64,000 bases of DNA, taken from Paludibacteraceae bacterium. Lineage in GTDB: Bacteria > Bacteroidota > Bacteroidia > Bacteroidales > Paludibacteraceae. Made by a program: the position numbers and the translations under genes. Location of the stretch: the NCBI GenBank assembly GCA_017430235.1, contig JAFRNH010000041.1, forward strand, positions 1 through 64,000, given 5' to 3'. Under the pieces are notes generated by a model that was not told where the DNA came from, made no database searches, and saw nothing but the letters and a program-made list of their open reading frames with translations. Of this stretch, positions 28,777 through 37,553 are shown piece by piece; positions within the stretch are counted from its first letter, which is position 1; each line of letters opens with the position of its first letter.

Positions 28777-29068
28777 ATCCATTATATATGGGTGCAGACA
28801 TATATAGAAAGACGTTTACTGACGTTTTCCTTTGACGAGCCAAAATCTCGCAAGTTTTGAATCATCTGTCAAAGAGAATGCAACGGTGAACGCTTGCGTT
28901 GGTGTGCATTGATTTGCAGTGCCATTGATGTATGTTTATATACATCGGATGGACTGTGTCATTCATAACCAAGCGTGGGCTTCGCGTTGCTCAATCTTAC
29001 AGATGATAGGCAATGCGAGAGCCTTGGTTCGTGGGAGCGAGTAACAAGATTCCCACGTTTTTCTTTTT
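28777..29068 (+). ncRNA. Candidate structured RNA, ~290 bases, with own promoter and terminator
   Basis: No convincing reading frame covers this stretch, yet it is densely folded. Stems seen: CTTTGAC 28830-28836 with GTCAAAG 28868-28874; CAACG/CGTTG around 28881-28900; CCATTGATGTAT with ATACATCGGATGG around 28922-28952; CCAA, GGC and CGCGTTGC (28969-28990) with GCAATGCG, GCC and TTGG (29010-29027). A terminator, CGTGGGA 29030-29036 with TCCCACG 29051-29057 and a T-run, closes it, and a TATCTTTG box opens it. It may be a free small RNA or a long leader for the lipoprotein gene at 29114. I cannot match it to a named RNA family from memory. Confidence 0.55.
29030..29068 (+). terminator. Rho-independent terminator of the RNA candidate
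   Basis: Seven-base stem CGTGGGA/TCCCACG with a 14-base loop, followed by TTTTTCTTTTTT. Confidence 0.75.
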
Positions 29069-29113
29069 TGTGACAGCCGTTTAGGGGAATCGGCGGATAA
29101 GGAATAATGACCA

Positions 29114-29791
29114 ATGAAGTGTTTTTATTTTGTAGTCTTTACTTTGCTATTCTATTCATGTACTAATGGGAAAACAAGTGTGAATGAAAAAGTTTATGTG
29201 ATAAATTATGATATTAACACGAAAATCATTGATTCTCCCTATGAACCAATAGGGTTGTTGGAACAACAGCCGTCTTTAGCATTTGGAAAAATTGAGCAAC
29301 CTTTTTTCCCAGACTCAATGAAAGTAGAACAGAATTTGATAACCCAAATAGATGCATATAAAAGCGCCTTTTTACATGGTGACATAATGACATGTTCAAA
29401 ATACATTTATCCTGATGCTATAAAATATTGTAAGAAATACTATAAAGGATTGTCTGATGAAGAGATTTTTTTGCAGTTTATGAAGGATATTTCTGGCAAT
29501 TTACAAGGAATGATAGATGTTTGTGCAAACAAAGGAATTGAGGTAGAAATTGTGAATTCAAATTTGTTACGTAAAGTTGAATATGACAATGATATTATTA
29601 TTGTGTTCAATACAACCGTAAACTTTTGCTCTGATTATGTATATACTTACTGTAAAGAAATGACTCGAGAGATAGGTGTCTCTCATAATAGAGGAGTTAA
29701 TTGGTTTTTTTTCACGGCAAACGAAGATGCTCCAACTATTTTAGGAATGCACTATTCCCAAAATGTCGTGAATATGGTAATGGGTTATTAA
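29114..29791 (+). CDS. Putative lipoprotein, unknown
   Basis: A 225-residue protein with a short lipoprotein signal (FVVFTLLFYSC). The mature part has no motif I recognise; VEQNLITQIDAYKSAFLHGD followed by SKYIYPDAIKYCKK suggests a helical segment found in small NTF2-like or DUF4-type lipoproteins, but this is a guess. It is AT-rich relative to its surroundings and opens a run of three unknown genes after the RNA candidate. Confidence 0.6.
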   Translation: MKCFYFVVFTLLFYSCTNGKTSVNEKVYVINYDINTKIIDSPYEPIGLLEQQPSLAFGKIEQPFFPDSMKVEQNLITQIDAYKSAFLHGDIMTCSKYIYPDAIKYCKKYYKGLSDEEIFLQFMKDISGNLQGMIDVCANKGIEVEIVNSNLLRKVEYDNDIIIVFNTTVNFCSDYVYTYCKEMTREIGVSHNRGVNWFFFTANEDAPTILGMHYSQNVVNMVMGY

Positions 29792-29808
29792 TTTAAAAAT
29801 TTAATCAT

Positions 29809-30210
29809 ATGACAATTTTAAAAATTATTGGAATTATCGTTTTGATTATGATAATTCGTTTTGTGAGAGATTCTTATAAACAAAAGGACAAGGTTATTAA
29901 AGAAGGTGGAATATTGAAAAAATACTCTACGGTTATTAATTGGGTTCTTGCTTATCCGGAGGCAAAAGTATTGCATCAATCGAATATTTCTATTACAGTT
30001 GGTGCATCGAATGCTTCAGGAAGCACGGTTTTTGATATTTCTCAAACTTTTGGTTCTGTGACTATAGAGTATAGGGTAAATAGTGTATTATTGGGGAATC
30101 ATAAATTAGAGTGGGAATTTCCCGAATATGACGATCAGCATAAAATGATTGAAAAAATGGAGAATGATATAGAAAAATATTTAGGTAACGTAATGAATAA
30201 TTTTAAATAG
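29809..30210 (+). CDS. Unknown single-membrane-segment protein
   Basis: A 133-residue protein with one N-terminal membrane helix (ILKIIGIIVLIMIIRFV) and a soluble part of beta strands (ISITVGASNASGSTVFDIS) ending in a charged helix. It lies 17 bases after the preceding lipoprotein gene and 7 bases before the next gene, so the three form one unit. No family is recognised. Confidence 0.6.
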   Translation: MTILKIIGIIVLIMIIRFVRDSYKQKDKVIKEGGILKKYSTVINWVLAYPEAKVLHQSNISITVGASNASGSTVFDISQTFGSVTIEYRVNSVLLGNHKLEWEFPEYDDQHKMIEKMENDIEKYLGNVMNNFK

Positions 30211-30217
30211 AATTCCG

Positions 30218-30625
30218 ATGAGTATACTAAGTAAAATATTTAGCCTTCAGGGTGCGAGAGAACTTACATATGCAGGAGATGCAGTTTCTGACGTTCGTTC
30301 CTTATTGAATTTATATGAGAGAGATAATGACTTTGCAGCATATTTATGTACTGCTGCGTGGATAACGCAAGTGGGATTGATAGATACTATCGAAAGAAAT
30401 AACTGGCCAATGCAATATAAAATGATGGTTGATTTTGATGGGCACTTAACACGAATATCTATGGCAGAGGCAATGTTACATACTGTAAGGAGAATTCGAA
30501 TGAAATTGAATGATCTGCCAGAAGAGAAAGCAAATTTTATAAATGAAATCTTTGAAAAAGGAAAAGCTTTTTACATAGTAAAACAGAATTTGCCCCAATC
30601 TATTTTAGATAAATATAACAAGTAA
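30218..30625 (+). CDS. Unknown small cytosolic protein
   Basis: A 135-residue protein without signal or membrane segment, predicted helical (LLNLYERDNDFAAYLCTAAWI, read as part of a longer helix). It ends the three-gene unit 29114-30625. No motif points to a function. Confidence 0.55.
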   Translation: MSILSKIFSLQGARELTYAGDAVSDVRSLLNLYERDNDFAAYLCTAAWITQVGLIDTIERNNWPMQYKMMVDFDGHLTRISMAEAMLHTVRRIRMKLNDLPEEKANFINEIFEKGKAFYIVKQNLPQSILDKYNK

Positions 30626-30725
30626 TTATAGTAGAGAATGGAAGGCTTCAAAATTCTTTGTATTTTTGTAACAATGAATTGTCCAAGATGGTTTAATTTG
30701 ATTCTACTTAAACGCAAAACAACTT

Positions 30726-31490
30726 ATGACTCCACAAACATTACAAAATATTCAATTGGATTCTAATCCTTTCATTCCCTCTTATTTTGAAAATTTAGAT
30801 CGAACTATAAACGGGTTTTATAAGTCAAACTTGACGGTCGTCGGAGGTCGTCCTTGTATGGGTGTTCGCTCCTTTGTCTTAACAATGGCTTGCAAACAGG
30901 TATGGGCAGGTAAGAGAGTTGCATGTTTCTTTATGACCCTTGTGAATAATATTCTTGCACAACGCGTGTCACGTATATATGAACATTATAATCATTCTAT
31001 GACGGAGAGATCCCCACTGTTCTATTGTGATCATCGTTTAAATATAGATAGTCTACGTAAAGAGATTGAACGTTTGAGAAATGAAAATCAAATTGACATA
31101 GTTTATGTTGAATCTGTTCAGGGAATTGAACTGTCCAATATGGCTGATAATGTAAATCATGAATCTTGTGCTATAAAGTTATTATGGCAATTAAGCAGAG
31201 ATTTTAATATTCCAGTGGTGGTGACCAGTACCTTGTCAAGAGCACCTGAAAGTAGAGAAGCCCCGTATGAGGTTGGATTATCCGATTTACGTGGTTCAAG
31301 CTTGATTGAAGCTTATGCAGATACGGTGCTTTTATTGTCTCGTCCAGAATACTACAATGTCACTGAAGAATTGGTAACTGGTATGTCTTTAAAGAATAGT
31401 GCGAATGTCTATGTGGAGAAGAATTCGAATGGTCCCAAGGCTATGATTCGATTAAAATATGGAAATAACGTATTCTCCTTATTTCCTTGA
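30726..31490 (+). CDS. DnaB-like RecA-fold protein lacking Walker-A lysine
   Basis: A 254-residue protein matching only the C-terminal ATPase domain of the replicative helicase DnaB. The block GGRPCMGVRS (about residues 40-49) sits where DnaB has GRPSMGKT, so the phosphate-binding lysine and threonine are Val and Arg. A Walker-B-like strand (DIVYVESVQGIELS), the SxLSRAxExR-like motif (STLSRAPESRE), the LSDLRGSSLIEAYADTV motif and the KNSNGPKAMIRLKYG end all follow in the DnaB order. The N-terminal primase-interaction domain is absent. It is unlikely to hydrolyse ATP in the usual way and may be a regulatory or phage-derived paralogue. Confidence 0.78.
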   Translation: MTPQTLQNIQLDSNPFIPSYFENLDRTINGFYKSNLTVVGGRPCMGVRSFVLTMACKQVWAGKRVACFFMTLVNNILAQRVSRIYEHYNHSMTERSPLFYCDHRLNIDSLRKEIERLRNENQIDIVYVESVQGIELSNMADNVNHESCAIKLLWQLSRDFNIPVVVTSTLSRAPESREAPYEVGLSDLRGSSLIEAYADTVLLLSRPEYYNVTEELVTGMSLKNSANVYVEKNSNGPKAMIRLKYGNNVFSLFP

Positions 31491-31548
31491 TATTAACACT
31501 ACTTAAACTAACAAACAAGGTTTCGTTGTCTCTCACATCATTTTTCAT

Positions 31549-31556
31549 TATCTTTG
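31549..31556 (+). promoter_or_regulatory. -7 box before the PIN module
   Basis: TATCTTTG lies 40 bases before the small antitoxin-like ORF at 31596. Confidence 0.5.
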
Positions 31557-31595
31557 TCCCGAAGAATTTATTTGTTTAACTAAATGATTTAAATT

Positions 31596-31769
31596 ATGGA
31601 ATCAATTAACAATGAAAAAAAAACTATTGAAAAGAAAAATGGGAAAAAGGTCAGCAAGACATGGGAAGCTATATTAAAGCATAAAGGTGAAATCACATTC
31701 ACCTATCCCAAATGGGTAACTTTATTAAATGAACTCAAACAAAGTAAAACAAATGAGATACCTGGTTGA
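31596..31769 (+). CDS. Small antitoxin-like protein of the PIN module
   Basis: A 57-residue basic protein (MESINNEKKTIEKKNGKK at the start, then WEAILKHKGEITFTYPKW) whose 3' end overlaps the PIN-domain gene by 17 bases. Size, order and overlap fit the antitoxin half of a type II module. It has no recognisable DNA-binding motif. Confidence 0.55.
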   Translation: MESINNEKKTIEKKNGKKVSKTWEAILKHKGEITFTYPKWVTLLNELKQSKTNEIPG

Positions 31770-32064
31770 TACTTGTACTTTTCTATTTTTAGCAAACGAC
31801 CCTGATTTACTTGGACCTGACATACAATCTATCTTCGAAGATTATGACAATGAATTCTGCATCAGTATAGAAAGCATTAAAGAACTAATTATTGCCTATA
31901 GATGCAAAGGTGTATCGTTTAAATCATGCAAATCAATTTCAGATATAATACACACGATTAAAAATGTATATTATTTTACAATTCTACCATTAAAAGAGGA
32001 ACAGATGCAAACATACGCTAACCTCGCGTAGCGACTCATGATGAAATTCCCAATATTGATAGAT
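31753..32064 (+). pseudogene. PIN-domain toxin (VapC-like), frameshifted and truncated
   Basis: Starts MRYLVDTCTFLFLAN, the first acidic PIN motif, and reads through SIESIKELIIAYR (second acidic position) to a TAG at 32029-32031. In the next frame the expected continuation VATHDEIPNIDR is seen up to about 32064 and then stops, where intact relatives go on with NDHCIIAHA. So the gene carries a one-base frameshift and has lost its C-terminal quarter. PIN proteins are Mg-dependent ribonucleases; this copy is probably inactive. Confidence 0.7.
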
Positions 32065-32181
32065 AAAATATATATTTGCAAATACATAATATCGATGATG
32101 ACATCATGAAAATATATTCACGTGCCATTGGATGTTATGTGATAGTAAACACCTAGATATTCTGGGAACAGGGAGATTTCC

Positions 32182-32541
32182 ATGCGAGATGCCGTTGCTC
32201 AATGGACAATGTACAACTACAGTTCCCAGTCAAGACTTGACATATATTCAGGGATAACTGCTGAATATGATCCAAGCCTCTTCCCTTATGGCTTTTCTTA
32301 TGACCGATCTTTGGTATTTGAACCTCGCTATGCTAATTTGAGCGGACAACCTCGTATCCTGCGAAATATGCCGTATGCTCATCGTGGCTACGTTTTCAAG
32401 ACCAAAGAGATGAAAAAAATTTTCGAAAAACTATGGTGGTATATTCCGGATTCCACTTATGTACCTGACATGTCGGATTTTACAGAGCGGGAACTGGAAT
32501 ATATCAATGGCACGTATAAGGAGAAAAAAGAAGAGAGATAA
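32182..32541 (+). CDS. YARHG-domain protein, possibly N-truncated
   Basis: A 119-residue open frame whose C-terminal half contains PRILRNMPYAHRGYVFKT followed by FEKLWWYIPD, the conserved block of the YARHG domain, an extracellular domain of unknown role usually found in larger lipoproteins or membrane proteins. No signal peptide precedes it here, and the sequence before it (from the decayed PIN gene on) looks rearranged, so this is probably the remnant of a longer gene. The start at 32182 is uncertain. Confidence 0.55.
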   Translation: MRDAVAQWTMYNYSSQSRLDIYSGITAEYDPSLFPYGFSYDRSLVFEPRYANLSGQPRILRNMPYAHRGYVFKTKEMKKIFEKLWWYIPDSTYVPDMSDFTERELEYINGTYKEKKEER

Positions 32542-32560
32542 CGTCCTTCCCTTATGTCTC

Positions 32561-33046
32561 TTACTCGTTTGATGAAGGTTTTTCGCTATTGTTTTCTGAG
32601 TATTCCGCCCATATCTTAGCAGCAGTCTCTACGATCTGCACGCATGGACGTTTGCTATAGTAGGCTGCAGTTCGCTCTGCTGGCTGCGGACTCTCTTTCT
32701 TGTCCTTGTCCAATCCCAACAGATCGCGGCATTTTAAGAATCCGTTTTCTGCCTTGAATCGTTCTGCCAATTCCTGCACAATTCGATAGTTTTCTCCTTT
32801 GCCTGCTGCATCCTTAGGGTCGGTCGTGCCATATTTTAATCCTGCTAACAGAAACATTCCACAGGCGGCCCCGCAAGTCTCCCTCATACGTCCGATTCCA
32901 CCACCAAATGATGCGGAGACTTTCAACGCTTGCTCCTCGGTCAGCCCATATTCATCTGCAAAGGCTCCCACCACCGACTGTGAACAGTTGTATCCGCTCT
33001 TGAACAATTCCACTGCTTTCGCGATTCTTTTCTCTTTGTCTTCCAT
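32561..33046 (-). CDS. C_GCAxxG_C_C family redox protein
   Basis: A 161-residue protein with the family's spaced cysteines: NCSQSV near the N-terminus, then GGIGRMRETCGAACGMFLLAG, FLKCRDLLG and RPCVQIVETAAK. The pattern gives the family its name; members are thought to bind a metal or act in redox chemistry, with no proven function. The ATG at 33046 is chosen over one 26 codons upstream because it follows a TATATTTG box (33066-33073 on this strand). It converges with the YARHG gene. Confidence 0.82.
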   Translation of the reverse strand: MEDKEKRIAKAVELFKSGYNCSQSVVGAFADEYGLTEEQALKVSASFGGGIGRMRETCGAACGMFLLAGLKYGTTDPKDAAGKGENYRIVQELAERFKAENGFLKCRDLLGLDKDKKESPQPAERTAAYYSKRPCVQIVETAAKIWAEYSENNSEKPSSNE

Positions 33047-33065
33047 ATTTGAACGTTTTATTTCC

Positions 33066-33093
33066 CAAATATACAATAAAAGTCTTACATTTG
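33066..33093. promoter_or_regulatory. Divergent promoter boxes
   Basis: Minus-strand TATATTTG at 33066-33073 points to the C_GCAxxG gene and plus-strand TACATTTG at 33086-33093 points to the AddA-like gene. The two TAnnTTTG boxes are 12 bases apart, so the promoters overlap. Confidence 0.6.
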
Positions 33094-33115
33094 GATTGGT
33101 TTTTATAGTTATGTT

Positions 33116-36100
33116 ATGACGCACACTCAGAATGATAAAAGTCTGAAATTATACAGAGCATCTGCTGGCTCGGGTAAGACGTATCGCCTCTCTTTGGAGT
33201 TCCTCAAACTTCTGGTGAACGATCCGTATTGCTACAATAAGATACTGGCTGTTACTTTCACCAATAAGGCAACCACCGAGATGCAGACTCGTATCATGGG
33301 CGACCTCTTCTCAATCATCAATAATCAGGATCCACAACTTTTGGCTACCTTGCGAAAAGAGTTGAAAGAGGAATATGATACCGACCTGACCGACAACGAT
33401 GTGCGTCGAAAAGCCGAACGTGCCCTCTTCAACATCCTGCATGATTATAGTCACTTCCAAGTGAGCACCATCGATAGCTTCTTCCAAATCATTCTTCGTA
33501 ATCTGGCTCATGAATTGGGACTGGGTGCCTATCTGAACATTATCATTGAGGCGGACGATTCTTTAGACGAGGCCATCGACCTGATGGTGGAGGAGTTTAA
33601 AACGAATGCCAACCTTCGCTCGTGGATGAATGAATATTCAAGTGAAAAATCGGCAGAATCTAAAAGATGGAATGTGGTTCAGGATATCACCTCCTTCTCA
33701 AAAAATATCTTTAAGGAGATTTACAAAGATTACGAGAAAACACTTGAGGAGAAATTGTCGGACCGATCTTTCTTGTCAGAATACAAAAACAAACTCTACG
33801 CCATAAAGAAAAAGAGGGTGGAAGAGATCCTCTCTTTGACGGCTGAATTTGATAAAATCCTCGGTGAAAACGGACTTTCTGTGAATGATTTGTCGAGTGG
33901 AGTAAAAGGGGCTTATTCTTATATCAATTCCCAAAAGAGGGGCGAGTATAAAGCATTAGCAGATGCCCCTACGGCGTTGAAGGTGTTGGAGAATCCAGAT
34001 AGTTGGGCTACCAAGAAGCATCCTCGCCGCGATGAAATCATTCGGTTGGGAGAGTCTCGACTGTCACCTTTGCTCCTTTCCATCGAGGAAATCCGTGCTA
34101 AAAATATTCAACACATCAATACGTGCGAACTGATTGTTAAGCATTTCAACAAATTGGGTTTGCTGTGTGATGTCTCTAAACAGATTCGTACGGTCAATCA
34201 GTCGCGTGGTCAGTTTATGTTGGGTGATACGCCAAATCTGCTGAAATCGATGATTGATGATAGTGACACACCATTTATCTACGAGAAAATCGGTACGGTG
34301 TTGGAACATATTATGATTGATGAGTTTCAAGATACGAGTCAGACGCAATGGCGCAACTTCATGCCACTCATTAAGGAGTGCATCGACAAGAATGCCATGA
34401 ATCTGATTGTGGGTGATGCGAAACAATCTATCTATCGTTTCCGTAATGGTGATTGGAGCATTATCGAAAGTCTTGATGGTGCCTTTCCTGGGGTGAAACC
34501 GTACATTTTGAAGGCGGAAGACAATTGGCGAAGCATGGAGAATGTCATCAACTTTAACAATTCCATCTTTGCTCCTTCTGAAGGGGGGAATATCTCACCC
34601 ATTTTGCTTCCCGTGGTGCCTAATGTCGAATCCGACCATCCTCTCTTCTCTATGTTGCAGGGGGTGTATGCTGGTGCTCGACAGAATTGTCCGAAGGCGT
34701 CCAACAAGGGAAAGGGTTTTGTTTCGGTGGAGTTCCTAGATAAAAATGTCGATGGAATGGGCAAAAATGCTATGCCTGCACTTCTGCTGAAACGCGTGAC
34801 AGAGTTGCAAGAAAAAGGTGTGCGTGCGAGTGATATCACCATCTTGATACGAACCTCTAGCAACATTGCCGAGGTGGCAGATTATTTCACAACTTACAGA
34901 GACCGACATCGAAAAGAAGTCGATGAAAGGGGCTTATGTTACGATCTTATCTCGGACGAAGCCTTCCTGTTAAGTTCTTCCTCTGCCTTGAATATGATTA
35001 TCAATGCCATGCGTATCTCTGTCGATCCTCAAGATATGGTTTCGACAATGGATCTCTATTCCGTCTACTTAGATATTCTCTATAAGGAACGTCCGGAGGA
35101 GAAGGTTAAGTTCTCCGATTTGGATTTTCAGTCCACTACTGAATTCAAAGCTTTAATGGAAATCATAGAGAGTGTGAAGAATCTTCCTATCTATGAGATG
35201 GTGGAGGAGTTGTGCAGAAAACTGCAACTGAACCGTTTGGATAACCAAACCTCCTTCCTCTCCAAATTTATGGATGAGCTGAATGATTTTGTTTCTCGCC
35301 GATCGCCTGATGTAGCTATGTTCTTGGATTATTGGGATTCATATCTGAACAGAAAGAAGATTCCGTTGAGCGATAATGCCAATGGTATTCAGATTATGAC
35401 CATTCACAAGTCGAAAGGATTGGAGTTTCATACGGTTATCATCCCATATTGTGATGAGGATATGTGGAAAACGAATAAGGGGAAAGATGGTAACCTATTG
35501 TGGTGTGGTACGGAAGGCCTTGAACCTCCATATAATGAGTTGCCTGTTGCTCCTGTTGATTTTTCAGACGAAATGAAAAATTCATTTTTCAATGCTGATT
35601 ATGAGCGAGAAAAGATTCAGATGTTAGTTGATAGTGTCAATGTGATGTACGTTGCCTTCACACGTGCGATATGTAACTTGTATGTCTTATGTTTCGAGGA
35701 GAAAGATGATAAGATGAAACACACCTCCTCCTTGTTGTCTGCTGCTTTGCAAAACCGTTTGGCTCCGGTGGAGGAGTCTGAATCGTTGGAAACAGAGGAG
35801 GGTGAACTGGTGGAAGCACCATTTGTTATGAGACGTTTTACCGATGGAAGCGTACTTTCTTCTGAAAGGGATGTAAGGAAAGAGAATCGTTCCGATAATC
35901 CGTTTAAGGATAAGGCACACTCTCTAAAAGGCACTTTTGAATCTTTCCAACGAAGAACCCGTTTTAGAAATTCTAACAAAGCCAATGCATATATCAATGG
36001 TGTGATGGACCCTTCTGCCTATACTAACGAAGCGATACAGAAGGGACTCTTATTGCACTATCTTTTCTCGAACATCATTTCAGAGGAGGATATTCCGAAT

Positions 36101-36448
36101 GCCTCTCGTCGACTATTGTTTGAAGGACTGATATCCTCCGAACAGGAACGGTTGTCATTGGTTGACTATGCCAAGGAGAAGATTAAAGAACATAGGGAGT
36201 GGTTCCAGCCAGGATTGAAAATCTATAATGAATGTTCTATTCTGTCTCGCGATGAAAAGACAAAACGGGTGAAAATCAGTCGCCCGGACCGTGTGATTCG
36301 TCAAGGTAACAAGATGATTATTATCGATTTTAAAACCGGTAAAAGATTGAAAAAACACCAAAGGCAGGTGGATGAATATGCCTCTCTGTTGAAGAAGATG
36401 GGGTATGAGACAGAGACCTATCTGTGGTACCTCAATGATGAGGCATGA
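33116..36448 (+). CDS. AddA/RecB-like UvrD-family helicase-nuclease
   Basis: A 1110-residue DNA repair enzyme. Superfamily 1 helicase motifs run in order: ASAGSGKTYR (Walker A, residues about 15-24), VTFTNKATTEM, DEFQDTSQTQW (Walker B), GDAKQSIYRFRNGD, MTIHKSKGLEF and YVAFTRA. The C-terminus carries a PD-(D/E)XK nuclease-like end (SRPDRVIRQG then IIIDFKTGK). It should act at double-strand breaks like RecBCD/AddAB. The usual AddB partner is not next to it in this window, which is a little unusual. Confidence 0.9.
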   Translation: MTHTQNDKSLKLYRASAGSGKTYRLSLEFLKLLVNDPYCYNKILAVTFTNKATTEMQTRIMGDLFSIINNQDPQLLATLRKELKEEYDTDLTDNDVRRKAERALFNILHDYSHFQVSTIDSFFQIILRNLAHELGLGAYLNIIIEADDSLDEAIDLMVEEFKTNANLRSWMNEYSSEKSAESKRWNVVQDITSFSKNIFKEIYKDYEKTLEEKLSDRSFLSEYKNKLYAIKKKRVEEILSLTAEFDKILGENGLSVNDLSSGVKGAYSYINSQKRGEYKALADAPTALKVLENPDSWATKKHPRRDEIIRLGESRLSPLLLSIEEIRAKNIQHINTCELIVKHFNKLGLLCDVSKQIRTVNQSRGQFMLGDTPNLLKSMIDDSDTPFIYEKIGTVLEHIMIDEFQDTSQTQWRNFMPLIKECIDKNAMNLIVGDAKQSIYRFRNGDWSIIESLDGAFPGVKPYILKAEDNWRSMENVINFNNSIFAPSEGGNISPILLPVVPNVESDHPLFSMLQGVYAGARQNCPKASNKGKGFVSVEFLDKNVDGMGKNAMPALLLKRVTELQEKGVRASDITILIRTSSNIAEVADYFTTYRDRHRKEVDERGLCYDLISDEAFLLSSSSALNMIINAMRISVDPQDMVSTMDLYSVYLDILYKERPEEKVKFSDLDFQSTTEFKALMEIIESVKNLPIYEMVEELCRKLQLNRLDNQTSFLSKFMDELNDFVSRRSPDVAMFLDYWDSYLNRKKIPLSDNANGIQIMTIHKSKGLEFHTVIIPYCDEDMWKTNKGKDGNLLWCGTEGLEPPYNELPVAPVDFSDEMKNSFFNADYEREKIQMLVDSVNVMYVAFTRAICNLYVLCFEEKDDKMKHTSSLLSAALQNRLAPVEESESLETEEGELVEAPFVMRRFTDGSVLSSERDVRKENRSDNPFKDKAHSLKGTFESFQRRTRFRNSNKANAYINGVMDPSAYTNEAIQKGLLLHYLFSNIISEEDIPNASRRLLFEGLISSEQERLSLVDYAKEKIKEHREWFQPGLKIYNECSILSRDEKTKRVKISRPDRVIRQGNKMIIIDFKTGKRLKKHQRQVDEYASLLKKMGYETETYLWYLNDEA

Positions 36449-36463
36449 TCGGTTAAAGAGACC

Positions 36464-37402
36464 TTAATGTAGTCGAACCTTTTTGCCCACTTGAATGGAT
36501 TCGCCTTTAGCCTTATTCATCTTTTTCAGCTTCTCTTTCTGAATACCATACTGTTGTGAAATGGAGAGCCAAGTATCTCCCTGACGTACTATGTGATGAT
36601 CGACAGATTTGTTCTTTTTCTGTTTAGGTTGGATGAAGATGTACTCTCCGACCTTTAGGTTATAATTGGCAGGGAAGTCGTTGATGGCTTGTAGTTCTTC
36701 TACGCTCATTCCAAGTTCTTTTGAAAGCTTGTAGAAGGTGTCGCCCGCCTTTATCTGAACACATTTCACACCATTGATCTTCCCATGTTTGACCACAGGC
36801 GTGCTGTTTTGGTTTGAGTCGTTTTTAGGGGCGGGAGTCTCATTCCCGTTGATGGAGTAGTTTTCCGACTCCTTTTCCGACAAGTATTTATCAGGATTCT
36901 TATCGTACTCGTATAATTGGTTTTGCTCGATGATTTCGATAAGCAGACTAGGGTATTTGGGATTGGTGGCGTAGCCTGCGTTTTTGAGGCCTTTCGCCCA
37001 ACCTTTATAATCGGTGGTTTTTAGTTTGAAGAGAGCCGCGTAACGATCTTTGGTGAGGAAGATGGAGTGGTCTCTGAAAGATTCGTCGGCATGCGAGTAG
37101 ACACGGAAGCACTCGTGCCGTTTGTCGTCATTCTTATGGTATGTTTTTCCGTTGTAGTTGCCAGAGCATTTAATGCCGAAATGATTGTTTGCCTTGATGG
37201 CGAGGTCGCTTCGACCGCTGGCAGATTCCAGTATGCCCTGTGCGAGGGTGATGCTGGCAGGGATTTTGTATTTGTACATCTCGCGGATGGCTGTTTTGTG
37301 GTATTTTTGAATATAGGCGGTGGTTTCAGCCGATTTGTAGGATTGCCCGAAGAGCGAGAGGGAGAGAAGTCCTAAGAGAAGGGTCAGTCCGAGTCTGTTC
37401 AT
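36464..37402 (-). CDS. Secreted glucosaminidase with two LysM domains
   Basis: A signal peptide (LLLGLLSLSLFGQS) precedes a FlgJ/LytG-type N-acetylglucosaminidase domain (PASITLAQGILESASGRSD, GIKCSGNY, GYATNPKYPSLL) at about residues 30-175. Two LysM repeats follow (IKAGDTFYKLSKELGMSVEEL and HIVRQGDTWLSISQQYG). It should cut peptidoglycan while bound through LysM. ATG 37402 is chosen because the signal peptide begins there. It lies 10 bases after the small membrane-protein gene at 37413-37553 and is probably co-transcribed with the transporter. Confidence 0.9.
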   Translation of the reverse strand: MNRLGLTLLLGLLSLSLFGQSYKSAETTAYIQKYHKTAIREMYKYKIPASITLAQGILESASGRSDLAIKANNHFGIKCSGNYNGKTYHKNDDKRHECFRVYSHADESFRDHSIFLTKDRYAALFKLKTTDYKGWAKGLKNAGYATNPKYPSLLIEIIEQNQLYEYDKNPDKYLSEKESENYSINGNETPAPKNDSNQNSTPVVKHGKINGVKCVQIKAGDTFYKLSKELGMSVEELQAINDFPANYNLKVGEYIFIQPKQKKNKSVDHHIVRQGDTWLSISQQYGIQKEKLKKMNKAKGESIQVGKKVRLH

Positions 37403-37412
37403 AATGCAGGAG

Positions 37413-37553
37413 TTAAAATTCGTCGTCCGAAAAGGATTCTTCCTTCTCGTTGTTTTTATTTTCATAAGTAAAAACTTTCCAATAGAGGTATATCGTGATA
37501 CCAAGAATAGCGCCTTGGACAACGGTCATTATGATAAATGGAAGTGTATTCAT
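37413..37553 (-). CDS. 46-residue single-pass membrane protein coupled to the transporter
   Basis: This short gene reads MNTLPFIIMTVVQGAILGI as start of one membrane helix (up to YLYWKVF) and ends in an acidic tail (ENKNNEKEESFSDDEF). Its ATG shares ATGA with the stop of the transporter gene, so it is translated with it. NSS-family transporters such as MetP of Corynebacterium need a small membrane partner (MetS); this is a plausible counterpart by position and topology, not by visible sequence similarity. Confidence 0.7.
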   Translation of the reverse strand: MNTLPFIIMTVVQGAILGITIYLYWKVFTYENKNNEKEESFSDDEF

